From: Coix lacryma-jobi var. lacryma-jobi
Taxonomy: Eukaryota; Streptophyta; Magnoliopsida; Poales; Poaceae
Length of the DNA: 64,000 nucleotides
Direction of reading: 5' to 3'
NCBI GenBank assembly: GCA_009763385.1
Contig: CM019828.1
Coordinates: forward strand, 28,286,540 to 28,350,539
The translations under genes and the position numbers were made by a program. Each line of letters starts with the position of its first letter. Position 1 is the first letter of the stretch. Under the pieces are notes generated by a model. That model saw only the letters and a program-made list of their open reading frames with translations, searched no databases and was not told the origin of the DNA. Shown one piece after another: positions 30,440 through 39,993 of the stretch.

Positions 30440-32462
30440 TGAAGGACCGAGAAGCTACCCGAAAGCGACTAGAGGGGGGGTGAATGGGAGCTACAAATTT
30501 TCCTTTCGGAAACTAGTAACCACTGTCCCAAGAATCAACCCCAAGAGCAACCCTAGAGCTTGCAAGTGTCCACGACCCTAGATGTAGGGTGGATGCTTCC
30601 AAGAAGCACAGCGGGACACTAAACAACCCTAGGAAGCCAACGCAAAAGATGGAAACCAAATCCGAGATCGCACAAACAAACAGCGAACGAAACAGCGAAG
30701 TCACAGCTGCATCGGACGCTGGCAGCGTCTGATGCCCAAGCGTCGGACGCGTCCGATGCAAACTGTGCCTCTCGGGAACCTTACTGGACACCCATCGGAC
30801 GCTAGCTATGGTGAACAGCAAGCGTTCGATGCAAAAGCACAGGCGCGTCCGATGGCCAACGGACGCGTCCGATGCCCAGCGTCCGATGCCACTTCAAGCG
30901 CTGCGAAGGTGACACGCGTCACAGGAGCGTCCGAGTGCTATGAACAGCAGCGTCCGATGCCCCGTGACCAGCGTCCGATGCCCCCGAAAACTGCGCAGTT
31001 CTTTCGCGATTCAACCCGATCTCCTCCGAATCAAAAGCTCTAAGGCTAGGATTCGATCTGAGAGGTCACAAGGATGTTAGTGAGCTACTCCTAAGAGATC
31101 ATAGCCCGAGTCTAACTCCAAATCGGTGAATCGAAAGAATTTCGGGGGAAGGGAGCAAAAACCGATCCAACACCAAAATCGCTTGATCTCCTAGACCGTG
31201 AGGTTAGAGGAGAATTCCTTCGGTGGAAAGAAGTGCCTCACGATCTAGAACAACTCAGTTCAAACGGATTTGCAAAAGATGAACCGAGCAAAGAGATCAA
31301 ATGACGGGAAAATCGTGGAGAAAAAGGATTCCGCAAAGAACACGAACAAAACGCGAATCACAACCATGATCTTGCAGCCGAAGCGCAAACACACGCTACG
31401 ACAAGGAGGTTACGGCCTCCTTTCCTCAAAATCACAAGGTACACAGAGTTGCAAGTCTCTCTGCGGATCTCAGCTACAGCAGGGGATGGGAGAGCAGGAA
31501 ACCCTAAGTGTGAAAGAGCAAATGACTGAGATAACTGAGATGGGGGAGGAGGGTGTCTCCCCTGACTACTTATCTATTCTAGTCTAAGTCTATTTCCTAC
31601 TCTACCCCTCTCTAAACTAATTACAGAGCGAACCAGCTAAATCCTAAGGTTATTCTGGACCAACTCGAGTGGTAGGTAGATCCGACGGCCACGCCCGCAC
31701 AATTCGTCCGCGTTGCCTCCACGCAACCTTCCGATTGCCGCCACGTGCCGCCCTCGCTCTGCACCCCGGTTTTGAGGCCCAAAACCGGGAAATCAACCTT
31801 TTCCAGCTATCCCCCGGTTTGAGGCCCAAATCGGGAAACCAGCCTCCAGCCTGAGTTTTGAGGCCCAAACTCAGCAAACCGCAGCGCCCGAGTTTTGAGG
31901 CCCAAACTCGGAAACCGGCCCATCGCCCGAGTTTTGTGGCCAAACTCGGAAACCGTCCGCGCCCAGGTTTTTTGGCTCAACCTGGAAACCGAGCACCCGA
32001 GTTTTGAGGCCCAAACTCGGAAACCGTCCACCCGTTGGTTTTTCCCTGGCTCAACCAACAAACCGAAGCTGTAGAGGGGATGCACCGCCCGTGCACCCCG
32101 TCCACCGACACGTGTCCCTAGGTCCTCGACCCGAGCAACACCATGCCCCGCAAGTCTCCGCTCGTCGCTATCCCAGGCTGCCAGCCACCACAGCTGATCC
32201 TCAAGCACTCCGGTCCCTCAGTCCAAGCCGGACGTCCGCCCTTCACCGCTCGGTACATCGGCATGGCACGTCCGACGCACGGCACGCCCATCCTTCACCG
32301 CACCCGGTCCGTCAGCACGGCACATCTCAACTTGACCTTCACCTGCCCTCGATCACTGTCTCCGTGCTCGACACCTGCACAACACAAGCCAAAGAACATG
32401 CCATCAAACCCGTTGACAAACACTCATCACTTAGAGACTCGGCATACGCCCATGTATCCGCA
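30440..32462 (-). repeat. 5' LTR of COP-A
   Basis: The LTR is 2,023 bp with TG...CA termini on the minus strand, the same layout as the 3' LTR at 20833-22872, and is bounded by the PBS on one side and TSD CTCGC on the other. The differences from the 3' LTR include many single-base gains and losses in short homopolymers. Confidence 0.92.
31764..32020 (-). repeat. array of seven hairpin units in COP-A 5' LTR
   Basis: Third copy of the array seen at 3085-3341 and 22170-22428. In transcript orientation the units read as stems closed over GGGCCTCA. Arms include CCCCGG/CCGGG, CTGAG/CTCAG, CCGAG/CTCGG and CCAGG/CCTGG. Confidence 0.85.
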
Positions 32463-33268
32463 CTCGCAATGAGGGATCCCCGGAGGTTGAGGAAGTAGAG
32501 GAAGTCCAAGCGGAGGAGGGACAAGCGGAGGAGCAACATGCAGCCCCAATGGGGGGAGGAGGAGTCCACCAATTCGACTTGGTGGACGACCGGGAAATTC
32601 AAGCCTACAACATGCTCAAGGACCGGCTCTTCTTCCATACACCGGTCTTCGACGAATCGCTTCTCTCCGACATCGGTATGGACACCGAGTTTCCACTCCA
32701 TTTGGAAGGCCGTAGGTTGGGAAAACATTTACCCAATCCCCGAGTATGGCTCCTATTCCCTTATATTCAATTCTTATGCACTTTAAGGGAATTAGATGAA
32801 GGCATTTCCGTTCGTTTATTTGGCAAAGAATATTTTATCTTATGGTCCAAATTAAGCAAATGTCTTGGCTTTCATCAAAGATGCTCTCATGATTTAGACT
32901 ATGCCACTAGAGGGTTTTATAAAGATAGACTTGGGGGAAGAAATTTCGGGGCAAGTTCACACTAAAAAGTATTACAAGGAATGCTCAATTCAGCACCCAA
33001 CTTTAAGATTCTTGCATCTTTGGATTTCCATGACTTTGTTCCCCAGTCAAGATCCCCGTGTTGCGCGAATTGTTGAAATGAAGCTTCTCTATGCTGCTAG
33101 AATGAAAATAAAAGTTGCACCTGTACGAGAAATTGTTAATCATTGGTTAGATTCAATTAAGACTTCCACTGCTGTTACCATGACTTCTCTTATAACACGT
33201 GTGGCCACAAGTATTGGTGCTTTGGAAGGGCAAGAAATAATTTTATTCCTATCCAACGCACCATTGTA
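32463..33268 (+). pseudogene. ATH-A accessory ORF, central part
   Basis: After COP-A the open frame resumes as an acidic region (EGSPEVEEVEEVQAEEGQAE), then the block DREIQAYNMLKDRLFFHTPV and FLCTLRELDEGISVRLFGKE. Related blocks occur in uncharacterised transposon-associated proteins of grasses and other plants; I recall the family resemblance but no defined function. A frameshift near 32930 moves the protein to a second frame that ends at the TAA at 33266-33268. No transmembrane segment or signal peptide is seen, so calling it env-like is not supported. Confidence 0.6.
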
Positions 33269-33419
33269 AATGAACTTTATCTGTTACGGGTCATCACCTA
33301 AAAAAGATGCTGCAGGAAACCTTGTGTTTTGTTTCCCGGGTATACAACTGTAATCCGGTTACCTAACCCGAATTACACCTTGTATAGTTGTGGGAGGCTA
33401 ACCTTTGACTTGCAGACAG

Positions 33420-33954
33420 TGGAGTCTTCACGCAGGCGCAGTGTGTCTAGCAGAGACATGGAGAGTCTAGCTCTCAGCCACCACCCTCTTACATACCACC
33501 GACTTTCGGGCAGGGGTTTGTTCCTGAGCCAGTACCCGGGTACCAGCCAGGATGGGACATGCCCATGCCCTCACCAAGTGTTGAGGGGTGGCCTGAGGCA
33601 GACTCTAGTGCCGGGGAGCAGCAAGCTCGCTGGAGGATTGAGTCACCAGAAGAGCACCCACAGGTGACCAGGTCGACTTTGATAGCCTCCAAGCCCAGCT
33701 TGGGGGATTGGTGGTGCGCACAGATGAGATCCAGGAGACCCTCGAGCAGCACATTCAGACGACTGATGCACACCACCAGCAGACCATAGAGTGGCACCAA
33801 CAGGAGCTACTGCATCACCAGCAGCAACAGGCTATGTACCAGCAGCAGCCCTGTACCAGCAGCAGCAGGCTGAATTAAGGGCACGTCAGGAGGAGATGCT
33901 GAGGCAGGTGTGTCTCGGGTTCTGGCGGTTCATGGGGTACAACCCCGATCAGTA
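33420..33954 (+). pseudogene. ATH-A accessory ORF, Gln/His-rich C-terminal part (frameshifted)
   Basis: The reading frames between 33420 and 33954 shift, but the last part reads VVRTDEIQETLEQHIQTTDA, then a Gln/His-rich stretch, then RARQEEMLRQ...FWRFMGYNPDQ and a TAG at 33952-33954. This looks like the amphipathic, coiled-coil-prone C-terminus of the accessory protein. CAG repeats (33800-33880) make this part prone to slippage. It may belong to the same gene as 32463-33268, with an intron-like or damaged linker between. Confidence 0.5.
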
Positions 33955-35392
33955 GGCCAGAAGCTAGCTTGGGGAGGACCCCCACTTCCGAGGTATGTTG
34001 CATTGCATATTTAATTACATGCATTCTTATTTTTCCATTAGCATGTTACTTAATGCAAAAAAAAACTGAAAAATGCTTAAAAAGACCAAAATATGAATTC
34101 CACTCTTATATGTGATGTAAGATATGTGCTTCTTCCTTGTTGAAATGATGAATAGTTGCTCTGTCTTATAATCACCTGTGCCTAGTTTATAACTTAGTTT
34201 CTACTAAGATTTAAGTTTATTGGTAAATGGCTCACTTAAGAACTTGAAACTGTGGGATGCACATGCTTACTCAAGTCCAAGGTTATTGCTAGTCATGATC
34301 TGGTATAAGCAGAGAATTGCTATGACATTGTTCTAAGAAAGACTTGACATCCGGAGAATTTATTTAAAAACTTAAAATTCAAAAGTTCCTCGATGATGAT
34401 ATATCCTACCAGAGCCATATGATGAAAAACTTTCAAACCATATACTCATATGCTACTTGTATTTGTATTGAGCTTATTCAAATAGTTGTGACCTATGTGT
34501 AGACTTCTTTCATGCATTCAAGATCAAGATTCACATACACCCACCAAATAAAGCTAACTCTTGCATTAAGAGTTACGCAAGACATGCCATGCATTCACCA
34601 CAAAATTAAATGCTCCACTGCTGATCATGATCTTTCTCTCCCAAAAGAATTATGGGCTATCTAAAAAAAATATGAGAGAGTAAAAAAATGGACAAGTGTC
34701 CAAATGAAAACAATGGGTACTCTAAAACCGCCTCTCTCTAAAAAAAATGATGAATGAGAGAGTAAAAAAAATGGACAAGTGTCCAATGAAAATAATGGGT
34801 ACTCCGATACCCGCCTCTCTCGATGAATAAAGATAGCCCATAGTTCCCAATTTTCCAAAGGGAGAAAGACATGAGAAAAGGAGTATTCAAAAAGAAAATA
34901 TTCCACACACTTGCACTTCTTGATCTAAGTGTATGACTGAAGTCTCTAGGTCCAATTCTTTGACTTTGCAATTCTACAATACAAGTATGCCTCCTTCTTT
35001 CTACCCACAACTCCAGATAAAGCTTTAGTGGTAGACTGAAAAGAAAGGCAAAAGCCTTTGTGAGGACCATACACATCTTGAGCGAATGAGTGAATCATTT
35101 GAGGAACTTGCTTTGATTTTCAAACTCCTAAAAACTCCGGATTATAAAGTTGCTCAGAGGAACAAAAGTTAAGCACCTCTGTGAAAGCCGATCTAACATG
35201 TAGTGACTAAGGAGGATTGAGGAGGCTAACAAGCCCCATGGGTGACAAGGTACTAGGGTGAGTAATGGACCAATTTATCAAACCATGGTAGACACTTGGT
35301 ATAGACCTGGCACTTGTGAATAATAATCGGCATTGAAGCAACTCCTGATCAACAACCAAAACCTTAGCTTTTGCTCGGGGACGAGCAAAGGG
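33955..35392 (+). other. ATH-A 3' untranslated region
   Basis: About 1.4 kb without a supportable gene. A purine-rich stem-loop (GGGGAGGACCCCC, 33971-33983) follows the accessory ORF stop by ~16 bp. The folded module is at 34651-34842. The last 30 bp (GGACGAGCAAAGGGTAAGCT) lead into the PPT. Confidence 0.65.
34651..34842 (+). other. conserved multi-hairpin module upstream of Athila 3' LTR (ATH-A copy)
   Basis: Outer arms TATGGGCTATCT (34651-34662) and AGATAGCCCATA (34831-34842) are perfectly complementary. Inside are two tandem sub-modules, each with GAGAGAG, the hairpin GGACAAGTGTCC (34690-34701 and 34773-34784), a GGGTA-centred hairpin (complete at 34797-34812) and CCGCCTCTCTC, whose CTCTCTC can pair with the GAGAGAG. 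Confidence 0.75.
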
Positions 35393-35408
35393 TAAGCTTG
35401 GGGGAGTT
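35393..35408 (+). other. ATH-A polypurine tract
   Basis: AAGCTTGGGGGAGTTT, a purine-rich run, immediately precedes the TG of the 3' LTR. Confidence 0.85.
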
Positions 35409-37301
35409 TGTTGGCGGTTCTTATCGACATAATTTATCTCGCCAACATAGTCCACATAAAGAGAAAAGCATGTATTTTACTCATATATACATTATTGCTA
35501 ACCAAGTTCACATGTAGTGGCAAAGGTATGTGTTTTGCAGATCATAAACATGCTACAGGTGGATAACAACCAAAAAGGCGCAATCCAACACGCCCAAATG
35601 CGCAAAATGAACATATGACACAAAAAGCCCATATAGAAGTGCAGCAAATTTCAGCCGGAAACAAACTCAGGAGCCCAAAAGGAGCAGCCCAGGCTTTTGC
35701 CTGGGCTTGTTGGGCCCAGCCAGGGGGCGGTCGCCCCCTAGGTCGGCCGCCCCCTGGAGATGCCACGTGGCCACCGCCTTTGCAGAGGCGGTACATTAAT
35801 TGCCCTGAAGGCGGTTCCGGATGAAATTTGCAGCGACACCCCTCCTAAACCGACCTCAAACACCTATATAAGGAGAGGGGGAGAGGAGGCCAATATAGAA
35901 CACAATCACTTCTTGAGCTACACATTTGGGCACTACCTCTTCTTAGTTCTTCCTTGTTCTTGTGCTTAGAGAGAGATCTAGGCAATGCTAGCAAGGAGGG
36001 CTTGGCTCCTTGGAGAGATATTGGGTATGAATAGAAAGATCTGATCTCAAAGCCCTGTCTTCATTCTTTCGATACAGTTCTTCATATGAACTAGAGTATA
36101 GTTCTTGTTCTAGTATTTTGGTATATGACTTAGATCTTAGGTCTTATATCATGTTGCTAGTATATGAACTTATGAATAGTTCTTGTGGAATTAGTATAAT
36201 ATACATTCTAGTGTATAGTTCTTATAATATATTGCTGCCCTAGGGTTAGTAGTGTATTATATGAACTAGAGCTAAGTGTGTATTGTATTATTCTCACATA
36301 AAACATTAGTCTAATTGCTTCATGCTTGTTATATGATTAGAAATAAGCTTTTGTCAAGGGTGGCGGTTTATCATGCTCTTCTGAGTAGGCTCAGGCTTCT
36401 TACCTGTCGATCCGTAGGGTCGGGGACCCGGGGGAGTCTGAGTGGGTTCTGTGCATGCAAGCATGGTGCTTGGATGTAGAGGCCGGGTAATTGCATGGTC
36501 TTAGTCCACGGTAGTGGGGGATGGCGGCAGGTGGTGACAGCCCTGTCCGTCCTTGGCATTCCCCCACGTTCGGCTAGGGTGTAAGAGTCTAAATTGTTAC
36601 GAGAGGTTGGCTGCAGACCAGTACTCGCGTATCTCCCGAACCATCTGAAGCATGAGATTAGTTCTATTTCATATGATTGCATGATTAACTTGTTCTGTGT
36701 ATGACCTGTATCCAGACCATGCCTGCTCTATTAGGTTATTCAATTATTCTTTTATTCATTTATTCTTTTAGTCTCTTTTTACTCTTTGCCCCCATGCTCA
36801 AGATTGTGTTTCTCCACTATTCAAATCATCACTGTTTATCACCTGTTATGACAATTGATCCATTATTGCTGTCATGGTATTTGGTACTATGTTTTATCCT
36901 AGAACTTGATACATACAAAGCCTTCCTCGAGCGAACCAATAAATCACGATACTCGGTATATCTCCAGGTGAAATGCTACAACGACGATAATTCTGTGCGC
37001 TTGCGGACCTAATCTCCAAAACCTACGAACTATCGTAATGATACATGCTTAACACTGTTGCTGGAAACGCGCCATTCTAAGCAACTTGTTAAGAGACATC
37101 GTACAGGCACTTCTAGCGTCGTTGCTGGGAATAGATCTTCGGGTCCATTTCTATGCCAATATCCGGCGCCGTTGCCATGGATGGATTGCAAAGTCCATTC
37201 TTAGTGACGACGTTAGTAAGTGTCAACGTGCATTTCTGGCGCTGTTGCCAGGGATGGATCGTAAGGTCCATTCTTCGTAATAACGTTAAGAAATGCCAAC
37301 A
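35409..37301 (+). repeat. 3' LTR of ATH-A
   Basis: The LTR is 1,893 bp and collinear with 16660-18533. It keeps a fuller version of the GC-rich promoter block (GGGGGCGGTCGCCCCC at 35723-35738), the TATA box at 35865-35872, the GGTGACAGCCCTGT block and the U5 motif (36967-37006). It is followed by TSD CGGTC. Confidence 0.92.
35865..35872 (+). promoter_or_regulatory. TATA box of ATH-A 3' LTR
   Basis: TATATAAG, identical to the copy in the 5' LTR. Confidence 0.65.
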
Positions 37302-37306
37302 CGGTC
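37302..37306. repeat. TSD of ATH-A, right copy (CGGTC)
   Basis: Matches 16655-16659. Confidence 0.95.
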
Positions 37307-39613
37307 CTTGACGGTCCTGGCCCGATTTTGTTTCAAACAATTTTTTTCAAAACAAGAGCCAAGTTCCACTTTCCAAAATTAACTTTGCTTTCAAAAAAAT
37401 GCCTTGCAACTGTTTTATCAAGCAAAATCTTTGCGAAAAGGATGTCTTTGCAATCGTTTTAAAAAGTATTTGTCAAAACCAAAAAGAGTTTTTCTAAAGT
37501 TTATTTCAAAAGTTGTTTTGAAAATGGTTATTGAAAACAAAGTTGTTTTGTGAAATCTTTGCTTTTCAAAGGCACGCCTTAAAACCAGTTTCAAAACTAG
37601 TTTTCTATGTTTCCAATCAGTTTCAATAAAAGGGAGCAACGCCCGTTTCAAAACACAGTTGTGTTTTCAAACCGCTTGTTTCAAAATACTTAAAAAATAA
37701 ATGAGTGTGTTTTGTTTACCGAAACAAAAGGAATTTTAAAAGACTTTTATTTGCAAAACCTGTATCGATTTCAAATATTTCAAAACCCAACTTGGATTTA
37801 AAAAGTTTTACAAAACGTCTCTTTGAAAGGATTTCAAGGTACGTGTTTTTGCTATTGTGAAAAATCTTTTAACCAAAAGTTTGTTTGTGAAAAGTTTTAC
37901 AAATGGTTTGATTTCCAAATGCTCTCTTTTCAAAAGGCTCAATCGCTCTTGAAAATCGTTTCAAAAGAGGTTTGGAAAACAAAAAGTCAAAGATTTGGTT
38001 TTATAAACTAAAAACTTATTTTGAACCTTTTAAAAAGCTCTTTGTAAAGTTTGTTTTAGTTCAAAAAAATGATTTGAGTTTCAAAAACCAAAATGGGTAA
38101 TGACTTATTTCAAAACATCCTTGTTTTAATTTCAAAATTCAAAGGTCGCTACCCTCTTCTTGCAAAAATTACAAAACAAGGATTTTAAAATTATTTTCCA
38201 CAAAGAAAACTTTCAAATGGTTTTTAAAGGTTTTCCCTCCTCTCTCCCTCTAGCTTGGGATAGTCGAGTTGTTGACGGTAACTTTTGGTAGTGTGTCGTG
38301 CCTATTACCCACGTGCTGCGACGAAACTTGGGGCCCCATGTGTGATGCATCCACATGGCTTGCTGCCGGGCGTACGCTGGTATTGAGGTATGTGGCCATG
38401 ATCGCTCTGAGTGATACCTGCATACCACCGAAAACCTAAGCATAGCCTTCAAAACCACTTTTCAAAATGTCCTTTTAAAAAAATGGTTTTTTACATAAAA
38501 ACAAAGGTGATTTGACTTTCGAAAATTCTTCTTCAAAAGTCCTATTTTGATTTAAGCAAAACCTTTTAACCCTAAAGTTTTGTTTTGGTAAAACTTCTGA
38601 AAGAAAAGAGGTTTTTGTTTAAAGAAAAAGTTGTGTTGGTTTCAAAAAATCCTCCTTCAACGTCCTGTTTTGATTTAGTAAAGTTTTAAACCCAGAGTCT
38701 TGTTTTACTAAAACTTTCAAAAGAAAAAAAAGTTTGTGAAAAGTTTTTGAAGAGTTTTCTTTCAAATAAAACTCTTTTGCCTTCAAAACTGTGACCCTTT
38801 TTAAATGTTTTGAAAACCTTGCCTTTTTTTCAAATGTTGTTTGAAAAAGACGTTTTCAAACTCTCGTTTGTACTTCTTTTGAAAAGTTTGAGAAAATCTC
38901 TCTTCTTTCAAACAAACGCTTCAAAAGAAAGAGTTTATGAAAATCGATTTTCAAAAGTTTTCAAAATGTCTTATGAAAACATAAAGGTTTTGGTTTGAAA
39001 AATCCAAAACCGACTTCAGAATGGATTTGGTTTTCGTTTGAAAAAATCATTTTTCAAAGGAAATGAGTTTTCACAAAATGTCATCTGATCTTGTTTTACC
39101 AAAAACTCGGTGCTTAACAAAAAAAAGATTTCAATTGGTGCGTTTGAAACTTGTTTTCCAAAACCATGGTTTACAAAATGCTTTCAAAATGGTGTTTGAA
39201 ATAGTCTTTCAAAACCGTTGCAAAAATAAAATGCTTTCAAAAGGCTTTGGAACTTGGTTTGCGAAAGGCTTCAAAACTTACCTACCTATGTTTTGAACAC
39301 CCGCTTTTTCCTCAAAAGACCCTGTTTTAATCAAACGACTTTTATCAGTTTGAGAAAACAAACCCTCTTCTTCCAAAACCGTTTTATTGCGTACTGTTTC
39401 ATAAAAAGATCTTTGTCAAACATACTACTTCAAAAGCTTTTTGCAAAATGTTTTTGCTTAAAAGGTCTTTACCGAAAAACCCTTCTCAAAAGACCCATTT
39501 CAAAATGCATTAGTACATATAGGTTGCCCAACGGAAACCATCAACCCTAGGACAAGCCTACCAGTTCAACCTTCTTGTGACAAAAAACCCCTAAATCTCG
39601 AGGACGAGATTCC
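37307..39613 (+). other. LARD interior, TTTCAAAA-rich and non-coding
   Basis: About 2.3 kb dominated by degenerate words of the type TTTCAAAA / TTTTGAAAA with no gag or pol. Short open frames are scattered but rich in Phe/Lys/Gln as expected from the words themselves. A less biased island at about 38240-38450 (CTTGGGGCCCCATGTG) breaks the pattern. The end, CTCGAGGACGAGATTCCTAT, is the phrase found just before the PPT in Tekay/Del elements, where it lies at the end of pol. Confidence 0.75.
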
Positions 39614-39628
39614 TATAAGGGGGTGGTC
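39614..39628 (+). other. LARD polypurine tract
   Basis: TATAAGGGGGTGGTC abuts the TG of the 3' LTR. The purine run AAGGGGGTGG is typical of Tekay/Del PPTs. Confidence 0.8.
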
Positions 39629-39985
39629 TGTAACATCCCGGGTTTTTGACCAACCAAAAATACGAGCTTTTTAAAACTTTTTCCTGCAATGTGTGAAGCA
39701 TGTAGTTGCTAGGTCAAACGCTAGTCAACGTATCATTCTTATCTCATGAAACGTTGCATACATATAGTTTTGCTTGTAGGTGTGTGCTCGAGCTTTCGAG
39801 TCGATGTTAGGGTTTGAGTCGAGTTTAGGTTTGGAGTGCACAGATCCATAACTGGTTCCTCCCTTGATCTCCTTTGTTTTAACTTAAACTTTATTGATTC
39901 ATAATAAACCCTAGAGGAAGATCTTTCTCCTTTCCTCTCAAATTATTTATGAACCTCCACTATTTCCCCGGTGAAGATTCGGTGA

Positions 39986-39990
39986 ACCAT
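39986..39990. repeat. TSD of ATH-B, left copy (ACCAT)
   Basis: ACCAT is repeated at 47744-47748 directly after ATH-B. Three extra T residues separate the left copy from the TG of the LTR; the left terminus also lacks three bases found in the other LTR, so the end has been slightly altered. Confidence 0.85.
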
Positions 39991-39993
39991 TTT

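Larger units (their letters stand above)
20833..32462 (-). mobile_element. COP-A: Maximus/SIRE-like Ty1/copia element
   Basis: A complete element of 11.6 kb on the minus strand: 5' LTR 30440-32462, PBS for tRNA-iMet, gag, protease, integrase, RT, RNase H, a ~1.6-kb 3' untranslated region, PPT and 3' LTR 20833-22872. The TSD CTCGC is perfect. The two LTRs are very similar, differing mostly by single-base indels, so the insertion is recent. The coding region has many frameshifts and several stops. A second zinc knuckle after gag and the long 3' region fit the Maximus/SIRE lineage. No env-like ORF was recognised. Confidence 0.92.
16660..37301 (+). mobile_element. ATH-A: Athila-type Ty3/gypsy element with accessory ORF, lacking pol
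   Basis: Two LTRs of ~1.9 kb with TGTTGG...CCAACA ends, a tRNA-Asp PBS, a PPT and a perfect TSD delimit the element. The order inside is LTR, PBS, gag, non-coding spacer, an apparent internal promoter, accessory ORF (split by COP-A), 3' folded module, PPT, LTR. No protease, RT, RNase H or integrase remains, so it depends on another Athila for movement. Without COP-A and its extra TSD copy it is ~9.0 kb. COP-A must have inserted after ATH-A. Confidence 0.92.

Noticed and set aside
32463..33268. Envelope-like protein for the ATH-A accessory ORF
   Set aside because: Position after the missing pol would fit, but no signal peptide, transmembrane segment or glycoprotein feature is visible.
37823..39550. 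Several 60-100-codon frames in the LARD interior
   Set aside because: They only translate the TTTCAAAA word bias into Phe/Lys/Gln-rich text and have no similarity to gag or pol.
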